From Cepaea nemoralis (Eukaryota; Mollusca; Gastropoda; Stylommatophora; Helicidae): a stretch of DNA of 64,000 nucleotides. This document shows positions 52,560 to 63,420 of the stretch, piece after piece. Position 1 is the stretch's first letter. Each line of letters starts with the position of its first letter. The notes under the pieces were generated by a model that worked only from the letters and a program-made list of their open reading frames with translations, was not told where the DNA came from and did no database searches. Location: assembly GCA_014155875.1 (NCBI GenBank), contig JACEFZ010014597.1:72001-136000 (forward strand), given 5' to 3'. A program made the translations under genes and the position numbers.

Positions 52560-53245
52560 ACTTATCTATACACTTGTAAGGCTGAAAACATCTTTGAGCA
52601 ACAATCAGTGGACAATGTTGTCTCTTGGATGAATTTAACTGTCTTTTTTAGTTCACTCAGCGGTCCATAGAGTTTATCTTCCACTGTCGTCTCTCTATGC
52701 CAGAAGGTTTGCCTAGACATGTTGTAATTTGGGTAGTCTTGGAGTATGTGCTCTGCTGTCTGTGACGCCAATCAACATGTGCACATGGCTGATTCAATCT
52801 TGAATTTTGTATACAAGTGGTTGCGTAATCTATTGTGTCCTGTTCTGAGGCGCAGAATAATGACTTGTTCTGGTCTGTCCATAATGTGGAAGTCGTCTTG
52901 AGCAGGTTTTGGTAGCTTTCTGACTGATTTGATCATCCTTTTCGTTTGGTGGTATGTAACGGGCACATCAGGCTGTTCGTCTTTTGCTCCTTCCTTAGCC
53001 AGTCAATCAGCTGTGTCATTTCCATGTATTCCACAGTGGGATGGTATTCACTGTATGGTGACCTTATGCTGACTGCTAAGTTCAGAAAGTAGTGTCCTTA
53101 GTATTGGCGATTTCCCAGACAGGAGCGCCTCGAGTACTGATTTTGCATCTGTCAATAGCACCACAGGTTGTGTACCATGGCTGGTATTTAGTAATTTCTC
53201 TGTTGCTATCTTGACTGCCTCAATGTCAGCATCATAGTTATGGTT
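52560..53245 (-). pseudogene. LINE C-terminal fragment: RNase H remnant and Cys/His knuckle
   Basis: From 53240 downwards: VVLLTDAKSVLEALLSGKSP-like RNase H sequence, then IPSHCGIHGNDTADWLAKEG, PEQVIILRLRTGHNRLRNHL, a Cys-rich MCTC followed by QTAEHILQDYPNY, and KLYGPLSELKKTVKFIQET. This is the usual C-terminus of another LINE group, distinct from the 27357 family. Stops interrupt it, including one in the knuckle. Confidence 0.82.
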
Positions 53246-53920
53246 CTCACAAAAGTCTTACTACTCGTAGAGCATTCAGAATGTCAGCTTGGTCCATGGC
53301 GCGTCCGCCCTCCACAGTAGCCTTACCTGCGAGCTTGTCAGCCCGCTCATTTCCTTGTACTTCCGCATGCCCTGGCATGAAGATGAAACTAATCTTTGCC
53401 AGACCGCTCCAGAGACAGCAACCACTCTCTTCAAATCCACCCCATCTCTATCCTCTTGAGCGTGCTCTTTGAGTCACTAAGGAAGCATGCCCTAGTGAAT
53501 GTCTGTGTCTTGAGCCATGTTATAGCTTTACTTACTGCCATGACTTCCATAGTCAGGCTACTTGTGGTCTCAACAAAAGCACCAGAGTCCTCCTTCACAA
53601 TTCTCCCTCCAGCCTGTGCCATAAAGGTCCATGAGCTTCTCACATGTCGGATGACTGACCCATCTGTGTAGATGACAGCATCACCGTCTAACGAATTCTC
53701 GAAAATCAACGCTTGTACTTCCGCCTTCACTGCAACCAGATTTTCTTGTCTACATTTTCTGCCTAGTTGGATGCAAACAGACAGGGACGTACAGACATCT
53801 GTTGGCACTTGTACCCACTCCTCGCCAGGTTCTAAGTCCTCAAGTGCACACAAATCACAATCATACCTGTTGACAAATGTCTTCGGCTTGACCCATCCAC
53901 GACCTTCTTCAATTAACACA
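53246..53920 (-). pseudogene. LINE RNase H fragment (27357 family)
   Basis: Frame 53919-53431: AVIYTDGSVIRHVRSSW, TSSLTMEVMAVSKAI and CFLSDSKSTLKRIE, with RNase H Asp, Glu and Asp positions kept. A frame break follows, then the GH.GM..NERAD-like end at about 53380-53290. Confidence 0.85.
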
Positions 53921-54184
53921 ATTAATTTATATGTAAATACATAATTATAAGTATAAGCCTCATAAGTATAAGCATCATAAGTAAAAACCTAACTGATAAA
54001 ATAAAACATACATAACTATCTTAAGTTTGCTGGCAGTAGAATCAACATAATTTTTGTTTGTTTTCATTTTTGTTTCACTCATCGCTGACTTAAAAATACT
54101 TAAAATTAGTACCGACGTACTTACGATAGTCTGTACCGTTTATCATTATAAATTATTATTTATATCATTAAAAAAAACACATTG
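53921..54184. other. AT-rich sequence, nothing recognised
   Basis: Short CATAAGTATAAGC repeats at 53955-53980 only. Confidence 0.5.
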
Positions 54185-54370
54185 CATATCCTTTACAGGA
54201 CATCGCTGTCAACATCCGCATCTTTCAGCTGATTGTTGATGATGATTTCTAGGCAAGATTACATAAATACAATAACATAGTTTGCCATTGCTTTCTGAGC
54301 GACCGGCTCAAATACCCCGTAAGTTACCGACGCGGAGAGAACCATTCACGTCATTACAGACCTGTTATGT
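54185..54370 (-). mobile_element. SINE family 2, copy 3
   Basis: Reverse of the 25849 type: TTTGCCATTGCTTTCTGAGC, GACCGGCTCAAATACCCCG and AAGTTACCGACGC. The head end is at about 54345. Confidence 0.78.
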
Positions 54371-54759
54371 GCAGCAAACAATCAGTGACAAGTCACAACC
54401 CAGGGATGTGTAGATCAACTTAATATTTAAAATAAAATCCGTAGTTTGGTAAGTTAGAAGCCTCCGATGGAAGCAGACATGACACCGGAAATACTTATGT
54501 CTTTCAAAAGTTGGACTAGCTTGGTCCTTGGTTTTAGAATCAACATAGTAGTCAGACTAGATTCGAACTCTTGACCACCAGGCCGGCATGCTAGCGTCTC
54601 CAACTGTTTCATGTACTGCCAATGATTTCCGCATGCCGCAATTCGGAAGAGTGCCTATATATATATATATAAATATATATATATATATCCGGACAATTAC
54701 GATTGAGAGGTGTACACTCTCATACAGGTCCATATACTTGCTTCAATGCCCTTTGCTGT

Positions 54760-55160
54760 GGGATATGGCTGTACGCCTCTAAACCAAGTCCCACGGATGT
54801 GTGGGTCTGGCCACCACTAACCTCCTGCTCTTGGAGGTGAGATTCGCCTCCGGCTCTTGGAGGTTTCATGCTGAACCGCCAGCGTCTGCAGCCTACCTTG
54901 TTTCGGACGTACTGGTTATCCTTTCCTCTGGAGTAAACAAGGCAAGGCAGAGAGGGAACATGCTGCATGGGCAACACATTTTCTCTTTATCCATGCCCAG
55001 GCATTGTGTGATGGGATTTTGGCCAAATTCCAATCCACATATTTTCGTCTGTCAAGACGGCAAGATCACTCACTCACTCACTCACTCACTCACTCACTCA
55101 CTCACTCACTCACTCACTCACTCACTCACTCACTCACTCACCCACTCACTCACTCACACA
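54760..55160 (+). repeat. Dispersed repeat F, copy 2, with (ACTC)n tail
   Basis: CTTTCCTCTGGAGTAAAC, CATGCTGCATGGGCAACACA, CGTCTGTCAAGACGGCAAG, then a CACT tetranucleotide run from 55065 to 55158. The region 54760-54880 shows GGAGGT-rich short duplications (CTCCTGCTCTTGGAGGT / CTCCGGCTCTTGGAGGT). Confidence 0.8.
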
Positions 55161-55258
55161 AAACAGGTCTGTTACCAGACTCCTGAATACCATACATGAT
55201 ACTGGAAATATACCTCATGAATTATGTAATTCTGTATTTATTGCAATCCCAAATAAAT

Positions 55259-55630
55259 CCATCCATCCATCATGTGCCATGCCGGTAAGCGTGGGCGGTC
55301 ATGTTCTGCCATCTCACTCGATCACCAGAGTCGTGGATCAGCACCGTGCTCCTGTGGCCAAGCCATCCAGATATTTACTTCTCGGTCTTCCCCATGGTCT
55401 CTTCCCTTCGATCTTGCCAGTTGTCACCAAGTTCTCCAATTCATTTCTTCTCATAATATGCCCAACAAATTTTGATTGTCTACGTCTAATGTCTCTAATC
55501 AGTTTATGATCTTCATTTGTTTCTTGAAGGACTTGCTCGTTGGTCCACGACTGATCCACGACTCTGGTGATCGAGTGAGATGGCAAAACATGACTGCCCA
55601 AGCTTGTCGGCATGGCACATGATGGATTGC
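55259..55630. mobile_element. Inverted pair of RTE-like LINE 3' ends (second lineage)
   Basis: 55272-55345 and the reverse complement of 55540-55622 both start CATGTGCCATGCCG and run through GATCACCAGAGTCGTGGATC. Left member: minus orientation with an ATCC-type tail (CCATCCATCCATC). The minus frame 55613-55338 includes FVGHIMRRNELENL and GKIEGKRPWGRPRSKYLDGL. Confidence 0.8.
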
Positions 55631-56155
55631 GCGAATAACAACTATTCGATCAACGGCATTTAAGATCTGCAAGCGGAACGCTTTTAACACATATCCCTGC
55701 AGTAAATATAGCATGGTGGCTAAATTTAAACATCCCAGCAAACAACACCGCCCAAGATACCATTTCAATACGGCAACAGTGACAAGACGGGGCAGTATTG
55801 ATTATTTTTATTTATGGCGGGTTCTGCCATAGCAACGAATGTAAACACAACCACAAGGTGTTTGTCGCTACACGGAGATACATATCATAGTTGGTGTGCT
55901 TAATTATTAATCTCTTCTGAAATACTTAAATAATTTAAGGGCATAATTGCTGACGTTTTTGAATCCCGTGTAAGTATGACTATCAATGTTTATTTAATGT
56001 AATGACAATACCTTAAGCTGCTGTGTTCTCATTGTATTTTTTGTAATCTTTCTATTTTAGTCGCACTATTTATTCTTGTTGCGGTATACCGGTTTTCAAA
56101 CCAGAGGTGGGTTTAGTTTGCAGGTGATGAGTCCCAAATCTTATTGACCTATAGA
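55631..56155. other. Non-repetitive flank, nothing coding recognised
   Basis: No partner in the window. Contains GCCATAGCAACG at 55828 and a donor-like GTGTAAGTATG at about 55970 on the plus strand; neither is assigned. Confidence 0.4.
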
Positions 56156-56457
56156 TTCTCCTCCTCCTCCTCAACCTCTCCTTTCGATCCTTCCACTTCT
56201 CCTCTACTTCTTCTTCTCCTCTACTTCTTCTTCTCTACTTCTTCTTCTTCTCCAACTCCTCGTCCCCCTCCTGTTTCTCCTCTATTTCTTTATCTTCAAT
56301 TGATGCTGCATCTGCTTCTCCTTTTTCTTCTTATACTTTATCCTCCTCTACTTATTCTTCTTCTTCAACTGCTACTGCTTCTGCTTTTCCTCCTCCTCAG
56401 ATCCTTCTTTCTCTTCTTCTTCTTCTTCTTCTTCTTCTTCTTCTTCTTCTTCTTCTT

Positions 56458-56488
<31 letters not shown>

Positions 56489-56515
56489 TACCTTCTCCTC
56501 CTCCTCCTCTACCCT
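56156..56515. repeat. Pyrimidine-rich tract with (CTT)n core
   Basis: CTCCTCCTCC and CTACTTCTTCTTC words, then a pure CTT run at about 56409-56488. Confidence 0.95.
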
Positions 56516-56624
56516 CTCATCATACTTCATATTTGTACTCTCTCTAAAGTGTTCGCAAGTACTGTCAGTATAAAACATTGGTTCTATGAAAGTATTTCAA
56601 ACGTCTGTCCGCAGTTCCACTAGT

Positions 56625-57055
56625 ACCCCACCCAAACCCGCTCTGTGGTCAAGGCGTTACGGACGCAATTCGCAATCCTGCATACCGCGTTTGACAAACA
56701 GCTGCGGGCGATTTGGAAGCCGACCGCATTGTGTTGACTTTCATACAATGGTAAGAGTCCTCGTCGTTCAGAAATGAATGGCAAACTACTGAACGTAAAC
56801 TTGCCAACAGCCCTGAAGTCGGTGTAGGTTCGCCTGGTAGCGAGTGACACTGGTAGTAGGGAAAGCTAATCCACACGGAAAAAAAATCAGTCCAGTGCAC
56901 TAGAAACATGTGTATGGATTACACTTGAGTTCAAAGCGAGCAAGCGCAAAAAAAAAAAAAAAACTTGCCAGAAATCACAAACAACCAGAAATGCTGAGGT
57001 TGACTGTGACGTCCTGTAAGGATATTGCATCTAACTTTAACTAATGTTATTCTCC
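56625..57055 (+). mobile_element. SINE family 2, copy 4, split by SINE family 1
   Basis: 5' part 56625-56806 (GTTACGGACGCAATTCGC, GGGCGATTTGGAAGCC, GGCAAACTACTGAACG) and 3' part 56961-57055 (CAGAAATCACAAACAACC, GTGACGTCCTGTAAGG). Interrupted by the insertion below. Confidence 0.9.
56807..56960 (+). mobile_element. SINE family 1, nested, with TSD
   Basis: 154 bp, 5'-truncated (starts CAGCCCTGAAGTCGG after one A), ending in an A run of 17-18 bases. Perfect 10-bp duplication AAACTTGCCA at 56797-56806 and 56961-56970. Confidence 0.95.
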
Positions 57056-57209
57056 TTCAGTTTCATGGCAATAATTATGCCCGGTAGATTGTCTAAAGTT
57101 CAGTCTTCTGTCGGTCGAACAACTTTCGTCCCTGTATCGGTATGACAATTGGTGGGACTAGCCACTCTAGACTACCTGGTCAGCCATCTCTACCGCCTCT
57201 TACGCATTT

Positions 57210-57625
57210 TCCTCATTTTAGAATGTTAGTAGATGGTTCCGTCGCCCAGCTACTGAATTGAGTGCTTGGAGCGACACTGTGATCTGTTGATTTTGTGTGG
57301 AGTGCTTTTGCATTTGTCGCAGTTGTTTGTTTTGTGAACTGCATGTTCAGAAAATGGCGGCGGCCGGTTGCTGAACTAGCTAGTTTTGTATTATGCAGTA
57401 ATGTGTGTGAAGCTGCTGTATTTCTTGTGACTGCCGCTTCCATTGACGATGAACTAGAACTTTCGTGGCGGACTGTTGTGTTGGCATTCTGGCAGCGGCC
57501 TTATGCATGCAGTTGCCTGTGCGTGCTGTTGGGTTGTCGGTACTGCTGTCTGTTCCACTGTTCGCGTGGGGCAGTGAGGGGCATTTTGCGTGATATTCAC
57601 TAGCACTGGAACGGAACATTATGGG
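57210..57625 (-). repeat. Repeat E trailing module, solo copy
   Basis: Reverse complement begins CATAATGTTCCGTTCCAGTG and ends in GGGCGACGGAACCATC, matching 44955-45420. It lacks the leading module and CA block, so the trailing module can exist alone. Confidence 0.8.
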
Positions 57626-57819
57626 GAGGGAGATGTGACCCTTTTGCCGTGAAGTTGGAACCGCGACTAACTAACTAACCGTCTCAATGTCTGACACACA
57701 GGTAACATATAGTTCCAAATTACAATTAGATCTGCCTTGTCTCTGCGACGCTTCGCAGCAAAAGAAGTACGTAAAAAATGAAGAAGAAAGAAGTAGGAAA
57801 CCCAACATTGACGTAAACC

Positions 57820-58100
57820 AGAAGGTTAACATGGCCTAATGGATAACAGCGCTCGCTCTTAAACTTCCGATGTGCTAATGCCAAGGTAGCGGTTTTAACC
57901 CCTATACCGGTCAGTTGTACTAAAACGTTGACTTTTCGTCCATGACTTGGGGACGTAAATTACAAATACCTCATAAATCGCAGTGGGGTCACATGATGGC
58001 GAGGGACACTGGTAATATGGAAAACTAATCCACATGCAATAATCACTCAAGTGTGAACTACGCCAGAGTTCAAAGCCAGCGAACACAAAAATAATAACAC
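57820..58100 (+). mobile_element. SINE family 1 copy with clear tRNA head
   Basis: ACATGGCCTAATGGATAAC (A box, arginine-tRNA-like), CTTCCGATGTGCTAATGCC, GGTTTTAACCCC (decayed B box) and GAGGGACACTGGTAATATGG. Confidence 0.88.
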
Positions 58101-58102
58101 AA

Positions 58103-58263
58103 TTTTCTTGAAACTGATTTCTGTGTCTTCTCTTGTAACTGATTTCTGTGTCTTCTCTTGTAACTAATTTCTGTGTCTTCTCTTGTAACTGATTTCTGTG
58201 TCTTCTCTTGTAACTGATTTCTGTGTCTTCTCTTGTAACTGATTTCTGTGTCTTCTCTTGTAA
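58103..58263. repeat. 25-bp minisatellite
   Basis: About six units of TTGTAACTGATTTCTGTGTC plus TTCTC. Confidence 0.95.
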
Positions 58264-58516
58264 CCAAGCCAAGACAGCCATCACTAACACATCATCATCA
58301 TGTGGCAGATCTTTAGCAGAATGCCGGTCTCGTCACCCCCAGCGTAAAGAGCCTCGATCCCAAACCAGTTATTCTGCCTGAGACACGTTTATGCTTAAGT
58401 CGTCTGCAATGCCTTGTGTCCATTATCGTGCTGGTAGATCCCTGCCACTTCATCAATGAACAATACCGAACGCCTCTGGTCTTTTAAGCCATTGAGTTTA
58501 ACAGAGCCAAGAACTT

Positions 58517-58740
58517 CTTCTTCTTTCGTTCGCCTTTCGTTTCGATTGCGTAACATCCTGATTGCTGTAGTGCACCTCCTGGCTGTTTGCCTCCGTCTTC
58601 AGCACATTTCCTTTGTTAGAGTAGACTTTGATCTTACTCGAATTTAGATATGTCTGTATGTACATAGAGCCTGCGCATGTATGGTACATACATATCTAGA
58701 GCTGTCTGATTTTACGGCGTCAGAGACCCGTCGTCGCCTC
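58517..58740 (+). repeat. Dispersed repeat G, copy 2
   Basis: AACATCCTGATTGCTGTAGT, CACCTCCTGGCTGTTTGCC, TGTCTGTATGTACATAGAG and GAGACCCGTCGTCGCC; preceded by CTTCTTCTTC as at 11560. Confidence 0.75.
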
Positions 58741-58864
58741 TTCTCCTGTTAGTTAAAACAATTTCTCTAGGAGTTGGACTTTTGCTGCCAAAGGTGATGA
58801 ATACACAAGCCATTGGGATATTTTGCAAAGTTGGGAGCTCACCCCAACTCTGCCCCCCCCCCCC

Positions 58865-59095
58865 CCGGGCTCAATCAATCAATCATGTGCCATGCCGGAA
58901 AGCGTGGGCGGTCATGATTCGCCATTTCACCCGATCACCAGAGTCTTGGATCAGCTCAGTGTTCCTGTCTTGTCCATGCCATGTGTCCAAGCCATCCAGG
59001 TATTTTCCTCTCGGTCTTCCTCTTGGTCTGTTCCCTTCGATCTTGCCAGCTGTCACTAAGTTCTCCAGTCCATTTCTTCTCATAACATGTCCCCG
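58865..59095 (-). pseudogene. RTE-like LINE 3' end, second lineage
   Basis: Starts at an ATCAATCAATCAATC tail on the plus strand. The minus frame 59083-58883 reads RRNGLENLVTAGKIEGNR, PRGRPRGKYLDGL and SGDRVKWRIM. 5'-truncated. A C run of 15 (58852-58866) precedes it. Confidence 0.85.
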
Positions 59096-59440
59096 GGCTA
59101 CATAACATAAATTTGGAACCAGTCAAGAACCGACATCACAGCACTTGGGACATTCCCATACATGCTCAGTCCTCATTTCCAACGAAGAGTCCCAATACTA
59201 CATGCACCAACTGCAGTCTAATTATTTGTCGTCTAGCCTTTCATTGGAGCACTGAATACCGGCAAGATCCTCCGGTGATTCCCTGCTGCATCACTCTCTA
59301 CAGTCCACGACGATTTATATGTTCTCCCACATTCTACACTTGATCAGAAAGGGCCTTGCCACATCTGTCTTATCATGCACCAATACCCCACGCAACGGTA
59401 CCGCCCCAATCAACCGTACCGCCTGCTAGTATCCCCCCAC
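59096..59440. other. Nothing recognised
   Basis: No tandem structure; a 76-codon frame (59113-59343) shows no domain. Confidence 0.5.
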
Positions 59441-59600
59441 AACATCAGCATATCCTAGGGAAAATATCAAATAGATGCTCCCTATCTTTGAATCTTGATT
59501 GAATTTGATGTTTTAAACCTATGTCGCCTTTAGTATGGCCAAAGTATTTCTGATTCCTAACAGATACAAGCACAAATATGTCATCGGCTGCAAGAACCCC
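59441..59600 (-). pseudogene. Short RTE-like fragment
   Basis: Minus frame contains RNQKYFGHTKGDIGLKHQIQ, resembling the KYFGHLKRHDSLE region of the RTE element. Flanks are unassigned. Confidence 0.6.
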
Positions 59601-59879
59601 GAGGAGGACTGGGATACAACAGAAATACGGAACAAAACAAAAGAAAGGGACACCACGCAACAATGGAATACATGAAAATACGGAGACAGAACAACCGACA
59701 CACCAAAAGTACGTTTTACATAAAAGTCTGTTGCTGCTCGTATTATTAGGTGTTGTATTTTTTTCACAACTTACTTTAACTCCTCAATTGTTTATGTTTT
59801 ATTTTTTAACTTTCTCATCAGCTCTTTATTTTGTTCTGCTTCTTGTCTTCTTCTTCATCGTCTTCTGGATTGCAGCTGT

Positions 59880-61760
59880 TTTGTATTCTCGTAGAGTGGC
59901 TCTCCAGCTGGGTACATGGACCTCTGAGCCATTTATCATAGACCCCGGCCTACCATAGGGGTCAGCAATTTCATCTGTTCTTTTCAATGTGCATGCGAGC
60001 AAGATTGCAAGCCTCGAAACCCCAGGTTGCTGGAAGGATACTAACATTTGCAGATGATGTTCTCACATACAGGCAGGGGAGGGGCATAAATCAAACATCT
60101 CAGGGGCTGGAAGGATACTAACATTTTCAGATGATGTTCTCACATACAGGCAGGGGAGGGGCATAAATCAAACATCTCAGGGGCTGGAAGGATACTAACA
60201 TTTGCAGATGATGTTCTCACATACAGGCAGGGGAGGGGCATAAATCAAACATCTCAGGGGCTGGAAGGATACTAACATTTGCAGATGATGTTCTCACATA
60301 CAGGCAGGGGAGGGGCATAAATCAAACATCTCAGGGGCTGGAAGGATACTAACATTTGCAGATGATGTTCTCACATACAGGCAGGGGAGGGGCATAAATC
60401 AAACATCTCAGGGGCTGCAGGCGACACTTAACAAGGTGATGGATTGATGTACGGAGGCGAATGCTGTCACTAACCTGGAAAACGCATCCGTCCTGTGGTA
60501 CTCTCTGGACAATAGGATTTTTAAAGCTGACCTTCCAAGCCTCACAATAAATGGTATTAATGTGAATAGAGAAAGCAGACTGAAGTACCTAATAATCATT
60601 TTGATAGAAGTCTGTCCATTAGGGATCATATTGAAGTGGTGGTTACAAAATGTCAGAAAATTCACTGAAGTGTATGGCAACAAGGGACGTGGAACAGAAA
60701 ATCATATTCACACTTTTTCAGCACTTAATCATTTCAGTGGTAGAGTGTGGACTATGAATGCTCACTGAATCTCAAAGAGCCAGCTAGTGAAACTAGACCG
60801 CATACAGCATGACAAGTGTGTATTCGATACATCCTGGCGCTACCGACCATTGCAGACAAACTCAAGGTGTTGCAGGCAAGGTCATATCTCAAGGTAGCTG
60901 CGGACAAAGAACACCTCCTGCACGATTCCCTGGATGCTGTTAAGAGAAAGATCGTGGGTGGCTCAGACAGAAAATACCATCAGAGAAGTGTACCCACTTG
61001 AGAAAATTGGCAGAGGCAATGGGTGAGTCAGAGTGTCGAATGGAAATTCAGAATTGTGTGGTGATATACTCACATTGGTACGTGGCTGTAGGGAGTAGCC
61101 AGCAGGTGCTACGGAAGTCGAAATTCAGCAATTAATTCAGGACTACTCTCGTTCTGGCCATGCATTATCTATACTGATGACTTCGTGTTAATAGCCATAA
61201 AACAAAAGTGCATGGGGATTCATAGCAAAAGCAAATGGCCAATGTTTAGTAAAGGAGAGCTTGGCATATGACACCATAACCTCAAGTCTGAGAATGGAGG
61301 TGGAGGTGGTTACTGCAGCTTTCTGCTGGTTGGAGAACAAACTGTATACGCATGTTGTGATTGTAACTAATTCAAAAAGCATGCGGACAAAGGTGAAGAC
61401 TGGCATGCTTCGTGCTGAATGACTTGCATCGATTCAGAGGTTCCAGGTTGTGAGTAATGGCTGCATCTTTTCTCCAGGACACTCTAGTGTCGTTGGAAAT
61501 GAACAGGCAGGCAGATTGGCTGGTGACGCATCTTTAAAAGGTGATTTGATGAATGATAAGGCAGATGTAGTAAAGGCCTCTGGGAGCACGTGAATAATGC
61601 AAAAGAAGGAATAGACTATCATAGTCTAGAAATAATGCGGCAGCAAGTGGTGGTCAGAGGATCTTGTAGACAGTCGTTACTCGGAAGTAAAGCAAGACGG
61701 ACATAAACTCAGATTGCAACGGGCACCATTACAATTGGAACTCTTCGCTGACTGTTGAAG
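59880..61760 (+). pseudogene. LINE (27357 family) RT and RNase H, decayed
   Basis: RVALQLGTWTSEPFIIDPGL, then a stop where the family has LPQG; FADDVL at 60050; ENASVLWYSLDNRIFKADL at about 60470-60535; KVLQARSYLKVAADKEHLL (60816-61001); and an RNase H end GHSSVVGNEQAGRLAGDAS (about 61475-61530). Many stops and shifts, and a 77-bp tandem expansion inside the RT (next entry). Confidence 0.85.
60031..60415. repeat. 77-bp x5 tandem repeat of the RT active-site segment
   Basis: Five near-identical units starting TGGAAGGATACTAACATTTG at 60031, 60108, 60185, 60262 and 60339. Each encodes ILTFADDVLTYRQGRGINQ in one frame. 77 is not a multiple of three, so the array breaks the frame. Unit 2 reads TTTTCAG instead of TTTGCAG (Ala to Ser). 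Confidence 0.97.
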
Positions 61761-61814
61761 ATAAAGACTGTGCACTAATGGGAATGCCCATTAGTGTTGC
61801 CAATATCAAACAAG

Positions 61815-62208
61815 GACAGTCCTAGAAACACACAGGCGTAAAAATCACGTCATGTGAGGTGAGAAGCATAAGAAATGTGGCTAGAAAAACAAAAGAGATA
61901 GAGAGACAAAAGATACATTAAGAACATGTGTGAAGAAAACACCAATTACTGACTTTATAGAACATCAAAGAATTCAGTAGTTCGGACATTTAGCTAGAAT
62001 GAAGCCAGACCAACTAGCGGCTAGAGTTTCATTAGAGAACATCGGCATACAAGGGGAGAGGACGACCCAGGAAGAGATGGCTAGATGGAGTAAAAGGGAC
62101 ACCGAAGTAATCAAGTATGACATTAATAAAAGTAACAAGACAAGCGAAAAACATACAACTACATCCACCTCCTCTCTGTGGCGACACAGGAAAAGCAGTT
62201 GGACAAAA
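61815..62208 (+). pseudogene. RTE-like LINE 3' end with (GAA)n tail
   Basis: TPITDFIEHQRI-like, HLARMKPDQLAARVSLE and, in a shifted frame, GRGRPRKRWLDGV, then a PPPLCGDTGKAVGQK end running straight into the GAA tract. Typical LINE C-terminal order; three frame changes. Confidence 0.82.
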
Positions 62209-62368
62209 GAAGAAGAAGAAGAAGAAGAAGAAGAAGAAGAAGAAGAAGAAGAAGAAGAAGAAGAAGAAGAAGAAGAAGAAGAAGAAGAAGAAGAAGAAGA
62301 AGAAGAAGAAGAAGAAGAAGAAGAAGAAGAAGAAGAAGAAGAAGAAGAAGAAGAAGAAGAAGAAGAAG
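62209..62368. repeat. (GAA)n tract 4, LINE tail
   Basis: About 53 GAA units, uninterrupted, immediately after the LINE 3' end. Confidence 0.97.
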
Positions 62369-62649
62369 ACATAGCAATGATCAGTATATACATTTGTCAA
62401 CGTACAGAGGTGCGCAATGTTTGGCTCCATCAAAGCACAATCTGGTGACATCATGTTGCTATGCGAAGGTTTTGGCCTAGGTGGCAGTGTTTACGAGCCA
62501 AGTCTAGCTCTGTTACAGAACAAAGCATATTGGATTTAAACGGTAGGTAGTTTGTTGTCTGTAAGACTGTAAGTTGAATTTGGGCAGTCAAAGACTAGAA
62601 CAAGCAAACCCGAAAAGTCGGATGCACTGAGCTACGTACTGAAACAGTG
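62369..62649. other. Nothing recognised
   Basis: No repeat partner in the window and no coding signal. Confidence 0.5.
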
Positions 62650-62778
62650 CAACGCAACACGCATAATGAGGAGGCCGACAGATTGGCAAAGGAAAGTGGA
62701 AGACTACCTCAGTCTGATATAGATGAGGTCATGAGATTTATAAGAAACTGTTATAGAACCAAGCGGACATCGGAGCAT
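62650..62778 (+). pseudogene. Short LINE RNase H end
   Basis: NEEADRLAKESGRLPQSDID is the terminal RNase H motif of a LINE; nothing upstream of it is preserved. Confidence 0.75.
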
Positions 62779-62784
62779 CTAGGT

Positions 62785-63265
62785 CACCACATTCTCCAGT
62801 TTATTTCTTCTCATAAGGTGTCCAAAACATGTTGACTGTCTACATCTAATTTCTCTAATCAGTTTACGGTTTTAATTTGCTTCTTGTAGAACTTGCTCAT
62901 GGGTTTCTCTGTCTGTTCATGGTATTCTTTGCATTTTCCTCAGAAACCACATTTCCACTGCCATTAGATGTTTTCCAGCTTGCCTGCTCATTGTCCACGT
63001 TTCACATCCATATAAAAGCACAGGTTATGTGTATCACTTCAACATTCTTTTTCTCGTTGTAGTTGACATCTATTTAGTGGTCAGTATGTTTTCCATCTTG
63101 AAAAATGCTACCTTCGCCATATCGATTCTTGTTCTAATCTCTTCGAGGCACTTCCCATCATATGTTACGACTGGGCTTCATATATCGAGATTCCCATGGA
63201 CTCTTATCTTTCTGTATATCGTTTACATTGTTACCCATGACATGTTTTAATCTCTTCTGAATGAT
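62785..63265 (-). pseudogene. RTE-like LINE fragment, second lineage, decayed
   Basis: Plus-strand ATTCTCCAGTTTATTTCTTC, TTGACTGTCTACATCTAATT and TTTGCATTTTCCTCAGAAA match 14265-14625 and continue further into the region after the RT (CACGTTTCACATCCATATAA). No frame left. Confidence 0.72.
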
Positions 63266-63282
63266 CCTACATTCTTTGTTAT

Positions 63283-63335
63283 TTTGTTGTTGTTGTTGTT
63301 GTTGTTGTCCTTTTTTGTTGTTGTTTGTTTGGTAT
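63283..63335. repeat. (TTG)n tract, SINE tail
   Basis: TTGTTGTTG run forming the tail (CAA on the other strand) of the following minus-strand SINE. Confidence 0.9.
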
Positions 63336-63336
63336 T

Positions 63337-63420
63337 AGCTTGCTTTGAACTCAAGCGTAGTCCATACACTTGCTACTACTGTGGAGTGGGTGCACGGGAC
63401 TGATTTTTGCGTGTGGGATT
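63337..63420 (-). mobile_element. SINE family 1, 3' end only
   Basis: CTTTGAACTCAAGCGTAGTC and GGGACTGATTTTTGCGTGTG. It breaks off at 63420, where SINE family 2 starts. Confidence 0.8.
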
